Below are positions 7,091 through 14,707 of a DNA stretch of 18,725 nt, piece by piece. This DNA comes from Lachnospiraceae bacterium M18-1. GTDB lineage: Bacteria > Bacillota > Clostridia > Lachnospirales > Lachnospiraceae. Position 1 is the first letter of the stretch; every line of letters begins with the position of its first letter. The notes beneath the pieces were generated by a model. It ran no database searches and was not told where the DNA came from. It worked only from the letters and a program-made list of their open reading frames with translations. Made by a program: the position numbers and the translations under genes. The stretch spans positions 2,413 to 21,137 of the forward strand of contig KE159615.1 of NCBI GenBank assembly GCA_000403295.2, in the 5' to 3' direction.

Positions 7091-8086
7091 ATGAACAGAA
7101 ATAAAAAACTTTTTGACTTGCAGCTTTTTACAGGTACATCGATCACAAGATCAGATGCCGAGGCACTGATCCCGGTGCAGGAAAGCCATGAAATCATCCA
7201 GGGCGTGGTAGAACAGTCTGCCGTTTTACAGCGTGGCCGCAGACTTGCGAATATGACGGCGGCACAGTATAAGATGCCGGTGCTTGACCTGCTCCCGCTG
7301 GCGTATTTTGTTAATGGAGAGGGCGGATCGGCAAAAAAGAAGCTGACTACAATGGCATGGGATAAAAAGGTTATCATTGCGGAGGAGATTGCGGTCATCG
7401 TGCCGATTTCTGAGGCGGTTCTTGATGATGCAGACTATGATATCTGGGGGGAAGTAAGGCCGAGATTGGTAGAGGCATTCGGACAGAAGATTGATGGCGC
7501 TGTTTTATTTGATATTGATAAGCCGCAGACGTGGCGCGATGGTGTTGTGACCACGGCTACGAAGGCAGGTGCGGTAACAACGCTTGGATCAGATCTGTAT
7601 GACTCTATTCTGGGTGAGAATGGCGTGATCGCAAAGGTTGAGGAGAGCGGTTATTTTGTCAACGGCCATATGGCGGATATTACCATGAGGGCGAAACTGA
7701 GAGGACTGAAAGATACAACCGGACAGCCGGTATTCAAGTCGGATATGCAGACAGGTACAACATACTCGTTGGACGGTTCTCCGATGAACTTCCCGCGCAA
7801 TGGGGCATTTGACAGGAGCAAAGCCCTGATGATCTCCGGGGATTTTTCCCAGATGGTATACAGCATCCGTCAGGATATTACTTTTAAGTTGTTTGATCAG
7901 GGGATCATCCAGGATCCTGCGACCGGTGACATACTGTATAACTTGATGCAGAATGATATGGTTGCGCTGCGGGCGGTGATGCGTCTGGGATGGGAAATTC
8001 CGAACCCGATCAACGCGATGGCGAAGGACAAGACGAAGCGCTGTCCGTTTGCTGTCATGAAGGCAAATGATTCTGCAGGAGCGTGA
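7091..8086 (+). CDS. Major capsid protein (HK97 fold)
   Basis: A 331-residue shell protein. Segments such as PVQESHEIIQGVVEQSAVL, the conserved KVIIAEEIAVIVPISEAVLDDADYD (the strand region used by HK97-type capsid families) and GDFSQMVYSIRQDITFKLFDQG support the call. The N-terminus, MNRNKKLFDLQLFTG, has the same FDLQLFT motif as the scaffold, so Prp cleavage would remove about 13 residues. The ATG at 7091 is chosen because AAGGGAG (7074-7080) lies 10 bases upstream and the start keeps the motif near the N-terminus. The frame is open further upstream to 7028, but that part overlaps the scaffold gene and lacks a ribosome site. Length is normal. Confidence 0.92.
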   Translation: MNRNKKLFDLQLFTGTSITRSDAEALIPVQESHEIIQGVVEQSAVLQRGRRLANMTAAQYKMPVLDLLPLAYFVNGEGGSAKKKLTTMAWDKKVIIAEEIAVIVPISEAVLDDADYDIWGEVRPRLVEAFGQKIDGAVLFDIDKPQTWRDGVVTTATKAGAVTTLGSDLYDSILGENGVIAKVEESGYFVNGHMADITMRAKLRGLKDTTGQPVFKSDMQTGTTYSLDGSPMNFPRNGAFDRSKALMISGDFSQMVYSIRQDITFKLFDQGIIQDPATGDILYNLMQNDMVALRAVMRLGWEIPNPINAMAKDKTKRCPFAVMKANDSAGA

Positions 8087-8091
8087 TCCTG
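8076..8091 (+). promoter_or_regulatory. Small hairpin covering the connector gene's ribosome site at the capsid stop codon
   Basis: CAGGA (8076-8080) can pair with TCCTG (8087-8091) around a six-base loop holding the capsid stop codon TGA (8084-8086). The AGGAG (8077-8081) that serves the ATG at 8092 is mostly in the stem. A ribosome reaching the capsid stop would open it, giving coupled, low-level translation of the next gene. Confidence 0.35.
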
Positions 8092-8526
8092 ATGTTTCCA
8101 TATGCAGATTATGAATTTTATATAGGGAAAGCGCACGGAAGTCTGGAAAGAAACCAGTTTGAAAAGGAAGTCCTGGAGGCTTCCTTTTTTCTTCGGTATC
8201 TGACAGCGGGAAAAAGTGACAACATACAGCCGGACGCACTTCAATATGCGGTCTGTTCTATCGCGGATATGTATGCAGAACAGAAGCAGAAGGCAGCTTC
8301 TGGTAAGGCCGGAAAAAAATCTGAAAACACGGATGGATATTCGGTATCTTACATCAGTGAAATGAAAGACGGGGAACCCTTTGAAGATTTTTTAAGTAGG
8401 AAAGCAATGCAGATTGCAAGGAAGTATCTTGCAGGAACGGGATTGCTGGACAGGAAGGTGGGATGCAGGCATGCTCACAAATGCGGATGTGACGGTTTAT
8501 CATCGAGTCAGGAGTCCATCTGGTGA
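8092..8526 (+). CDS. Head-tail connector/adaptor protein
   Basis: A 144-residue protein in the position of the gp6/gp15-type adaptor that docks under the portal. The pattern DYEFYIG...LERNQFEKEVLEASFFLRYLTAG, then ALQYAVCSIADMYAEQ, SENTDGYSVSYISEM and IARKYLAGTGLLDR matches short helical connectors of Clostridia phages. AGGAG at 8077-8081 is 10 bases before the ATG at 8092; a GTG at 8083 overlaps the capsid stop and is too close. The usual family end is soon after the GTGLLYRG-like motif, but here the frame runs on for about 20 residues rich in Cys and His, overlapping the next gene by 56 bases. That tail is probably the result of a lost stop codon. Bases 8162-8190 also form a terminator-like hairpin. 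Confidence 0.72.
   Translation: MFPYADYEFYIGKAHGSLERNQFEKEVLEASFFLRYLTAGKSDNIQPDALQYAVCSIADMYAEQKQKAASGKAGKKSENTDGYSVSYISEMKDGEPFEDFLSRKAMQIARKYLAGTGLLDRKVGCRHAHKCGCDGLSSSQESIW
8162..8190 (+). terminator. Terminator-like hairpin inside the connector gene
   Basis: AAAAGGAAG (8162-8170) is perfectly complementary to CTTCCTTTT (8180-8188) around a nine-base loop, and a run of six T residues (8185-8190) closes it. It lies about 75 bases after the major capsid stop codon and inside coding sequence (codons for KEVLEASFF). It could reduce transcription beyond the capsid gene when translation lags. Confidence 0.4.
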
Positions 8527-8812
8527 TAAATGGGAACGGAAATACCTGCCTGCAGTATGGCTATATAAAAATATCATTGCAGGTATCACCACAAACGGAT
8601 TAAAGACAGCAAATGGGCTGACTAATGTGCTGACGGTCAGGATTCCGGATATATCGGTGGAATTAAAAAAGGGGGACTATGTTGTGGAAGGGTTCTGTGA
8701 AATTGATATGGAAACTGTGAAGGATTTGAAAGAAGTAGAGTATTTCTGCGTTACGGGAGCAAATTATAACCGTTTCGGAAGCAACCCGCACATAAAGGTG
8801 GTGGCGCAATAG
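8471..8812 (+). CDS. Head-closure/connector protein (DUF6751-like)
   Basis: A 113-residue protein, MLTNADVTVYHRV at the start, with a central TVRIPDISVELKKGDYVVEGFCEIDMETVKDL segment and a C-terminal GSNPHIKVVAQ. The order and pattern match small beta-rich proteins (DUF6751 type) found between the adaptor and the minor capsid genes in phages of Clostridia, probably the head-closure ring. The ATG at 8471 has GGTGGG (8458-8463) seven bases upstream; the frame is open further upstream, but that part lies inside the preceding gene. It overlaps the preceding gene by 56 bases and the next by one base. Confidence 0.65.
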   Translation: MLTNADVTVYHRVRSPSGDKWERKYLPAVWLYKNIIAGITTNGLKTANGLTNVLTVRIPDISVELKKGDYVVEGFCEIDMETVKDLKEVEYFCVTGANYNRFGSNPHIKVVAQ

Positions 8813-9192
8813 TGGCACGGGGAAAGAAAAAATTTTATATCAAGGCCCCGCACGGGCAGAAAATTGAAACTGTGTATAAGGGGGCGAAAGTATCTGTCGA
8901 GCTGAAATGGAGTCCTGGGTTTGAAAGTGATATGGAAGGGGTGTTCAGCAGAAAACAGTCTTTCGTAGATCAGGAATGTATCCGGAGAATGGGACCGGAG
9001 ACGCCGAGAAGAACCGGAGTGTTAGTGAAGTCGGCTACGATAGGGACTGTGATCGGCAGCGGTGAGATCAACCAGATCACACCTTATGCACGAAGGCAAT
9101 ACTATGAGCATAAAACACAATCCAAGTGGTTTGAGAGGATGAAGAACCGGTTTAAAGATTCCATATTGAAGGGGGCGGAAAAGATTGGATAA
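8812..9192 (+). CDS. Minor capsid / head-tail completion protein (Minor_capsid_2-like)
   Basis: A 126-residue basic protein. The pattern VDQECIRRMGPETPRRTGVLVKSA, then ITPYARRQYYEH and WFERMKNRFKDSIL is that of the Minor_capsid_2 / HK97 gp10-like proteins at the head-tail joint. The GTG start shares one base with the preceding TAG stop (TAGTG), and AAGGTGG lies a suitable distance upstream. The gene appears intact, and its place between the head-closure and tail-terminator candidates supports the call. Confidence 0.75.
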   Translation: MARGKKKFYIKAPHGQKIETVYKGAKVSVELKWSPGFESDMEGVFSRKQSFVDQECIRRMGPETPRRTGVLVKSATIGTVIGSGEINQITPYARRQYYEHKTQSKWFERMKNRFKDSILKGAEKIG

Positions 9193-9604
9193 TATTATTG
9201 CATCGATCAGGGAGCACATCATGAAATGCCCGTTGATGGAAAATGAAAGGGTTAATGTGGATTATGTCGGAACGGATATGTCCTATTCTATTGACCCGCT
9301 GCCTTGTGATCCGGTGATACAGAGGTATACGGACGGCGGGGTGAAGAAACAGTTCCAGTTTGCGCTTACCAGCAACGAGGCTTATGACGAAGATGCGCGC
9401 GTCAATATCGAAAACAGTGGATTCTATGAAGCGTTTGAGGACTGGCTGGAAAAGCAGAACTTAAAGGATGACCTTCCGGATCTTCCAAAGGGAAAAACGG
9501 CGGTCGTATTTGAAACATTAAATAAAGGCTATTTATACGATACTGATGGGAACCTTGCCCGGTACCGTGTAGAATGCCGGCTGATTTACACACAGGAGGT
9601 ATAA
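9185..9604 (+). CDS. Minor capsid / tail-terminator-like protein (Minor_capsid_3-like)
   Basis: A 139-residue protein in the slot of the tail terminator, which caps the tube and meets the head. The sequence MDNIIASIREHIMKCPLM, then YSIDPLPCDPVIQRYTDGG and FALTSNEAYDEDARVNIENSGFYE, a C-terminal GYLYDTDGNLARYRVECRLIY strand region, fits the Minor_capsid_3 group. The TTG at 9185 is used because it follows GGCGGA at suitable spacing and gives the full N-terminal helix; the next ATG (9221) would remove 12 residues. It overlaps the preceding gene by 8 bases. Confidence 0.72.
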   Translation: MDNIIASIREHIMKCPLMENERVNVDYVGTDMSYSIDPLPCDPVIQRYTDGGVKKQFQFALTSNEAYDEDARVNIENSGFYEAFEDWLEKQNLKDDLPDLPKGKTAVVFETLNKGYLYDTDGNLARYRVECRLIYTQEV

Positions 9605-9606
9605 AG

Positions 9607-10128
9607 ATGGCAGATAAAAAAGCAAAGATGGTTAAGCGGCATCAGCGGCTTGCATTTATGAATACGGACGAAACAGGGCAGACTCCCAAATTTGAGAGAA
9701 TGACAGGTTTTACAGCCTTGACTAACAGCAAGAACCCGAAGGAATACAGCCGGCAGTATGTGGACAGGGCATCGGAGGATACAGACGTTGTGGGATATGC
9801 GCCGGCAACGGAATATTCTTTTGACCGTCATACCAATACGCCGGTGCACGACAGGATTGCGAAGGTTCATGATGGGGAACTGACAGGAAGTGATGCTTTG
9901 GTGGATATTCTGGTGGTGGATTTGTTTACTGCAGATGAACAGAACAGATGTGTTGCCAGGAAGAGAACCTACGCGATCATTCCCGATGCAGACGGGGATG
10001 GAAATGACGCCCTGGTATATACCGGGTCTTTTAAATCTAAATCAGAAGTAGAAGTTGGGTATGCGGTCTTGGATGAAGAAGAAAAGATTGCAACGTATAC
10101 ACCGGGAGAGATTCCGGACACGGTATGA
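9607..10128 (+). CDS. Major tail protein (tube subunit)
   Basis: A 173-residue beta-rich acidic protein at the expected place between the tail terminator and the tail chaperones. Features include FMNTDETGQTPKFERMTGFTALTNSKNPKEYSRQYVDRASEDTDVVGYAP and a C-terminal TGSFKSKSEVEVGYAVLDEE, the pattern of siphovirus tube proteins of Bacillota phages. AGGAGGT (9594-9600), the strongest ribosome site in the window, is six bases before the ATG, in line with a protein needed in many copies. An in-frame start at 9574 lies inside the preceding gene and is rejected. Confidence 0.85.
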   Translation: MADKKAKMVKRHQRLAFMNTDETGQTPKFERMTGFTALTNSKNPKEYSRQYVDRASEDTDVVGYAPATEYSFDRHTNTPVHDRIAKVHDGELTGSDALVDILVVDLFTADEQNRCVARKRTYAIIPDADGDGNDALVYTGSFKSKSEVEVGYAVLDEEEKIATYTPGEIPDTV

Positions 10129-10141
10129 GGAGGTGTTTTAG

Positions 10142-10492
10142 ATGACCACCTGGAAGTGGAATGATGTAGAGCTGGAGATTGATTTGGAAGATGTAGATTT
10201 TCAGGAACGATATGAAAAAGCGTTTGAAGCTATGGAAGAAGAGGAGAAAGATCTGAAAAAGATTGGAAAACTCTCTGAAATAACCAGGGCCTATTGTGCT
10301 ATGTTTTATCACCTGTTCGATGCTATCTTTGGTGAAGGTACCGGCGATAAGCTGCTGGGAGGGAAGCTAAATTCCCGGGTTGTTGATGACTGCTATGAAT
10401 CTTTTTTGAAACATTGTAAACAGGAAGTAGTCTCAATGAATAAGAACAGATCCGCCAGATATCAGAAATACAGAGTGATGTCCAAGAGGTGA
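10142..10492 (+). CDS. Tail assembly chaperone, first of pair (DUF6673-like)
   Basis: A 116-residue acidic, helical protein in the slot of lambda gpG. The N-terminus TWKWNDVELEIDLEDVDFQERYEKAFEAMEEEEKD and the later FYHLFDAIFGEGTGDKLLGG are typical of DUF6673 proteins. It probably binds the tape measure and the tube protein during tail assembly. GAGGAGGTG precedes the ATG. A T_TTT_TTG sequence at 10402-10408 looks slippery, but a -1 slip meets a stop at 10417, so it does not join this gene to the next. Confidence 0.72.
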   Translation: MTTWKWNDVELEIDLEDVDFQERYEKAFEAMEEEEKDLKKIGKLSEITRAYCAMFYHLFDAIFGEGTGDKLLGGKLNSRVVDDCYESFLKHCKQEVVSMNKNRSARYQKYRVMSKR

Positions 10493-10499
10493 TAATACT

Positions 10500-11078
10500 G
10501 TGAACCTGTTTTATGAGGAGTATCCGACAACTGTCTGCGTGGACGGAAATGAAGTTCCGATCATTACAGATTTCAGGGAGATCGTAAAGCTGATCGATAT
10601 GCTGAAAGCGGAAGATATAGAACCACGGGAAAAGATGTATTTTCTGCTGCAGTATTTCAAAGAGCAGCCAGAAGATTTTGAGAAAGCGGCGGATGCGCTG
10701 TCTGATTTTGTGACAATGAAAACTTTCTATGATCCTTGTATGGGAGACTGTGAGACTGAGGAAGAAATCGGAGATGAAGAGCCGCGGAAGGACGTATATT
10801 CTTTTGCGATAGACTACCCCTTTATTTTTTCCGCATTTCTGCAGGATTACGGGATCAATATCCGGACAATCCAGTATATGCACTGGTGGGAATTTCGGAT
10901 GTTGTTTTCCGGGCTTTCAGAAAACACAGAGATTAAGCAGCGGATTCTATACCGCAGTACGGATCTGTCCAAGATCAAAGACAAGGAAGAACGTAAACGG
11001 ATAGCAAAAATACAGCGGTCGATCAGGCTGCCAGATGCAGAACTTACGGATTATGATATCGGGAATGCCTTTATATAG
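10500..11078 (+). CDS. Tail assembly chaperone, second of pair (Gp15 family)
   Basis: A 192-residue protein of the bacteriophage Gp15 family. Marks are FREIVKLIDMLKAEDI, KMYFLLQYFKEQPEDFEKAADALSDFV, a DVYSFAIDYPFIFSAFLQDYGINI segment, and MHWWEFRMLFSGLSENTEIKQRI, common to this family. It occupies the gpT-like slot before the tape measure. The GTG at 10500 follows AAGAGGTGAT and is seven bases after the preceding stop. The frame is +1 to the preceding gene, so it is probably translated by reinitiation, not by a -1 frameshift. Confidence 0.82.
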   Translation: MNLFYEEYPTTVCVDGNEVPIITDFREIVKLIDMLKAEDIEPREKMYFLLQYFKEQPEDFEKAADALSDFVTMKTFYDPCMGDCETEEEIGDEEPRKDVYSFAIDYPFIFSAFLQDYGINIRTIQYMHWWEFRMLFSGLSENTEIKQRILYRSTDLSKIKDKEERKRIAKIQRSIRLPDAELTDYDIGNAFI

Positions 11079-11088
11079 GGGGGGCCTT

Positions 11089-11241
11089 ATGAGAAAGATT
11101 CAATATCCGCCAATAAGAAAAATGTGGTATGTCTGTCCGGTGTGCAAAACAAAGCTGGTAATCTATGATAACACAGCAAAATGCACCGGCTTATTTATTA
11201 AATGCCGGACATGTAAAAATGAAATAGAGGTCAAGATATAA
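11089..11241 (+). CDS. Com-like zinc-ribbon protein, possibly truncated
   Basis: A 50-residue protein with a four-Cys ribbon: CPVC (Cys16, Cys19) and CRTC (Cys39, Cys42), as in the Com/KTR group of small zinc-finger proteins that occur in phage genomes, often beside tail genes. In phage Mu, Com is an RNA-binding translation activator; whether this one has such a role is unknown. An AGGGGGGG run (11077-11084) lies just before the ATG. The same frame has stops at 11239 and 11248, then runs on with IEPLEPALFTERMWIG to a TGA (11299-11301) that overlaps the next gene's GTG. This suggests a longer ancestor, ended early by one or two new stop codons. Confidence 0.65.
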   Translation: MRKIQYPPIRKMWYVCPVCKTKLVIYDNTAKCTGLFIKCRTCKNEIEVKI

Positions 11242-11297
11242 GCGCTTTAAATTGAGCCATTGGAGCCTGCGCTATTCACGGAAAGGATGTGGATAGG

Positions 11298-13994
11298 GTG
11301 AGCTACGATGGTTCTTTAAAATTTGATACCGCGATCAATGAGTCAGGTTTTAATGCAGGCTTGAAAAATCTGGGGAGTATTGCGAAAGGCGGCCTGTCTG
11401 TACTGGGCGGCGCCATAGCTGGGGTAACTGCCGCAATGGGGGCCGGAGTTAGCGCGGCGGTTAATGTGGGCATGAGCTTTGAGAGTCAAATGTCCAAAGT
11501 ACAGGCGATTTCCGGAGCCACTGGAGGTGAGCTGCAGGCGCTTTCGGAAAAAGCAAAGGAAATGGGCGCCACGACAAAGTTTTCCGCTACGGAATCCGGA
11601 CAGGCATTTGAGTATATGGCGATGGCCGGCTGGAAAACGGAGGATATGCTGGGCGGTATTGAGGGGATCATGAATCTGGCCGCAGCCTCTGGGGAGGATC
11701 TGGCGGCCACTTCTGATATTGTCACAGACGCCCTGACTGCCTTCGGACTGTCTGCCTCAGATTCGGGTCATTTTGCGGATATACTGGCGGCAGCCTCTTC
11801 CAATGCGAATACCAATGTGGGGCTCATGGGGGAGACCTTCAAGTATGTGGCCCCGGTAGCCGGCGCACTTGGATTCTCTGCGGAGGATACGGCTACAGCG
11901 ATCGGATTGATGGCGAATGCCGGGATCAAAGGATCACAGGCCGGAACTTCTTTACGGGCTATCATGACCAGGCTGGCTAAGCCTACGGACGAAGTTGCAG
12001 TTGCAATGTCTGAACTGGGACTGTCCATCATCAACAGTGACGGAAGCATGAAATCCCTGAATGAGATTACGGGGGATCTTCGGAGTAGTTTTGCAGGGTT
12101 GAGCGAGGCAGAGAAGGCAAGTATGGCTGCTACGCTTGGCGGGCAGGAAGCTATGTCCGGATTATTAGCGATCGTAACAGCGTCCGATGAAGATTTCAAT
12201 AAACTGCAGTCTGCCATCTACGGCGCCACGGATGAACTGACCGGATACAGTGCGGCGGCTGAAATGGCCGAAACCATGCAGAATAATCTGGCGGGTCAAC
12301 TGACATCCCTGCGATCTGCGGTGGAAGGACTTGGGATTGAATTTTACGAGTCTATCGAACAGCCGTTGACGGACATCGCCAAAACCGGGGTTGAAGCTGT
12401 ACGAGAACTGACTGCGGCTTTTCAGGAAGGCGGTACAGAGGGGCTGATCGAGGCCGGAGGAAAACTGATCGCAGATCTACTGACGGGGATTGCCAGTGCA
12501 TTACCAGGCGTGATCACTATTGCCGTAGACGTAATTACTTCGATCATTGACAGTTTAACAGCCAACACTCCGCAAATATTGTCTGCGGGAATACAGATCA
12601 TACAGGCTTTTGTGGATGGGATGATGCAGATCTATCCTGCTGTCGGAGAATTTATCCTTAACCTGCTGACGGAGCTGTGTGCACAGATCAGTGCGCACGC
12701 TCCAGCACTTCTGCAGAAATGGTATGAGTTGCTGAGCAGTCTTGTAGATGGGATGATGCAGATTCTTCCGGTTGTCGGGGAATTTATCCTGAGCCTGATG
12801 ATGGAATTGTATGCACAGATCAGTGCCCATGGCCCGGAACTTCTGCAGAAAGGGTATGAGCTGCTGAGCAATCTTGTGGATGGGTTTGTACAAGCTATCC
12901 CGGAAATGTTACCGAAAGTTCTGGACTTCATCCAGGGGATTGGAGAGAAGCTGGCCGAAGCTGCGCCTGTGCTCATAGAAAAGGGTTTTGAACTACTGAG
13001 CAAACTGGTGGAGGGAATCGTGACAGCAATCCCGATCCTGATCGCCAGGGTGCCGGAGATCATCACAACATTTGCAAATGTCATCAATGATAATTTCCCG
13101 ACGATACTTGCCAAGGGGATAGAGTTGCTCGGGCAGCTTGCAATGGGGCTGATACAGGCTATTCCAGATCTGATCGCACATATTCCCGAGATTATAGAGG
13201 CCATTGTTGCGGTTTTCACGGCTTATAACTGGCTTGCGCTTGGGAAGAATATCATCCAGTTCCTGGGGAACGGGATAAAATCTATGGCTTCGGCAGCCGC
13301 CACCGCAACTAAAAATGTCCAGACAGGGATTGTAAACGCAATCAAGAACCTTCCAAACACATTGTCCACTCTCGGAAAGAATGCGATTTCAGGACTTGGA
13401 AAGGCAATATCAAGTGGCATCAGCAGTGTGGTTGGACATGCAAGAAATGTAGTAACTGGAATTAAGACTGCGTTTACCAGCATCAACTGGGGAAGCATCG
13501 GGAGCAACATTATCAAAGGGATTGCGAACGGTATTGTTGGAGCTATCGGCGGATTGATAAGCGCGGCCGTTAGCGCGTCAAAATCTGCTTTGAATGCAGT
13601 TTTGAATTTTTTTGGTATCAATTCGCCATCCAGGGTGTTCCGGGATATGGTCGGTAAAAATATGGCCCTTGGAATGGGAATAGGTTTCGAAAAGAATGTC
13701 CCTACAGATGAGATGGAAGCCAGTCTGCAGGATTCGGTTGAACGGATGCGGAATACAACTAAGAAAATAACATCCACTCCGGTGAATACGACCGGGCATA
13801 TTATTTCAAAATCGAAGGATTCCAAAACTCCCCAGTCACCTGAGTATCCGGAATTTGACTATGAACGGATGGGAAGAGAAACGGCGAAGGCTGTGGAAGG
13901 CATGGGAGTGTATCTGGATAAGAAACCGGCGGGTAAGATTTTAGCGCCAGTCATCGATGATGAGCTTGGCAGGATTAACAGGAGGAAAACATGA
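11298..13994 (+). CDS. Tail tape measure protein (TP901 type)
   Basis: An 898-residue protein that sets tail length and probably leaves the tail ahead of DNA at infection. Residues 55-330 form the TP901/PhageMin_Tail core (FESQMSKVQAISGATGGELQ, then SEKAKEMGATTKFSATES, GLMANAGIKGSQAGTSLRA). Residues 390-425 are hydrophobic and may span membrane. Two 44-residue copies at 439-482 and 483-526 (34/44 identical) lead into weaker repeats with an AIPxxxxxxPEI pattern. Near the C-terminus is FFGINSPSRVFRDMVGKN, common in such proteins. The GTG at 11298 is preferred because AAAGGA (11282-11287) lies 10 bases upstream; a GTG at 11289 is only one base from it. By the rule that tape length tracks tail length at about 1.5 angstrom per residue, a tail of roughly 130 nm is expected. 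Confidence 0.93.
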   Translation: MSYDGSLKFDTAINESGFNAGLKNLGSIAKGGLSVLGGAIAGVTAAMGAGVSAAVNVGMSFESQMSKVQAISGATGGELQALSEKAKEMGATTKFSATESGQAFEYMAMAGWKTEDMLGGIEGIMNLAAASGEDLAATSDIVTDALTAFGLSASDSGHFADILAAASSNANTNVGLMGETFKYVAPVAGALGFSAEDTATAIGLMANAGIKGSQAGTSLRAIMTRLAKPTDEVAVAMSELGLSIINSDGSMKSLNEITGDLRSSFAGLSEAEKASMAATLGGQEAMSGLLAIVTASDEDFNKLQSAIYGATDELTGYSAAAEMAETMQNNLAGQLTSLRSAVEGLGIEFYESIEQPLTDIAKTGVEAVRELTAAFQEGGTEGLIEAGGKLIADLLTGIASALPGVITIAVDVITSIIDSLTANTPQILSAGIQIIQAFVDGMMQIYPAVGEFILNLLTELCAQISAHAPALLQKWYELLSSLVDGMMQILPVVGEFILSLMMELYAQISAHGPELLQKGYELLSNLVDGFVQAIPEMLPKVLDFIQGIGEKLAEAAPVLIEKGFELLSKLVEGIVTAIPILIARVPEIITTFANVINDNFPTILAKGIELLGQLAMGLIQAIPDLIAHIPEIIEAIVAVFTAYNWLALGKNIIQFLGNGIKSMASAAATATKNVQTGIVNAIKNLPNTLSTLGKNAISGLGKAISSGISSVVGHARNVVTGIKTAFTSINWGSIGSNIIKGIANGIVGAIGGLISAAVSASKSALNAVLNFFGINSPSRVFRDMVGKNMALGMGIGFEKNVPTDEMEASLQDSVERMRNTTKKITSTPVNTTGHIISKSKDSKTPQSPEYPEFDYERMGRETAKAVEGMGVYLDKKPAGKILAPVIDDELGRINRRKT
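12612..12875 (+). repeat. Two tandem 132-bp repeats in the tape measure gene
   Basis: Units at 12612-12743 and 12744-12875 are the same length, in frame, and encode 44 residues each with 34 identical. A third unit begins at 12876 (GTGGATGGG) but soon diverges. Each unit contains VDGMMQI, VGEFIL, AQISAH and a LLQK-YELLS motif. A duplication or loss of one unit would change tail length by a fixed step. Confidence 0.8.
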
Positions 13995-14707
13995 TGGGAA
14001 GTGGTGTCACATTTACAGATAAGATCCACACAGAGAGGGACTGGGGATTGAAATTACTGAGCCTGTATATCCCCATGCCGACGCCGAAGCAGCAGCTGAT
14101 CGATATCCCGGGCGGTGATGGGAGTATCGACCTTACAGAGGTCAACGGGCGTCCGGCATATAACGACCGGGACGGTCTGGAGCTGATTTTTGATATTATG
14201 GATGGGAATTATAAAAACTGGTTCCTGAAATATTCGGAATTTGCGAAGGAGATTCACGGAAAGAAGGTAAAAATGGTACTGGACGATGAACCGGAGCATT
14301 ATTATCTGGTGCGCTTCAATTTGGATGGACAAAAGACGAATCCGGCATTCGGAACGGTCACACTTTCCGGAACTGCGGATCCGTTCAAATATGACCTTGT
14401 CTCCAGCAATGAACCCTGGAAATGGGATTCTTTTAATTTCTGTACAGGAGTGATTCGGAATCTGGGCGACCAGGTGATATCTGAAACAAATAATATGGTT
14501 ACTATTTTAGGGGCAGGTATTGATAATTCACCGGTATTTATTGTTACGGAAGCAGATAACCTGAAACTCACCCACCTTGGACGGACGTATACCCTAAAGG
14601 TTGGAAGAAACCGGTTCCCTGCTGTACGGGTAGGAGAGCGGGATGTGGCATTGACATTTTCAGGAACCGGGAAACTGTCTGTTGAATATAGGGGGAGATA
14701 CTTGTAA
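13991..14707 (+). CDS. Distal tail protein (Dit family)
   Basis: A 238-residue protein of the siphovirus tail (Dit) group, which forms the hub between the tube and the tail tip. Marks include WGLKLLSLYIPMPTPKQQLIDIPGGDGSIDLTEVNGRPAYNDR, a FNLDGQKTNPAFGTVTLSGTADPFKYD segment that ends the N-terminal ring domain, and a beta-rich C-terminal domain. GGAGG (13981-13985) precedes ATGATG; the first ATG overlaps the tape measure stop by four bases (ATGA). Length and position are normal. Confidence 0.85.
   Translation: MMGSGVTFTDKIHTERDWGLKLLSLYIPMPTPKQQLIDIPGGDGSIDLTEVNGRPAYNDRDGLELIFDIMDGNYKNWFLKYSEFAKEIHGKKVKMVLDDEPEHYYLVRFNLDGQKTNPAFGTVTLSGTADPFKYDLVSSNEPWKWDSFNFCTGVIRNLGDQVISETNNMVTILGAGIDNSPVFIVTEADNLKLTHLGRTYTLKVGRNRFPAVRVGERDVALTFSGTGKLSVEYRGRYL

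Noticed and set aside
10402..10408. T_TTT_TTG slippery heptamer in the first tail chaperone gene, possible -1 frameshift as in lambda G/GT
   Set aside because: A -1 slip meets TAA at 10417-10419, and the second chaperone is in the +1 frame, so no fusion results.
12612..12900. Regular repeats considered as a CRISPR-like array
   Set aside because: The units are in-frame coding duplications with no spacers between them.
12632..13219. Long minus-strand open frame (195 codons) opposite the tape measure gene
   Set aside because: It mirrors the tape measure's codon pattern and repeats, has low complexity (Ser/Ile-rich) and no ribosome site; other long minus-strand frames (for example 1408-2337 and 17250-18155) are shadows for the same reasons.
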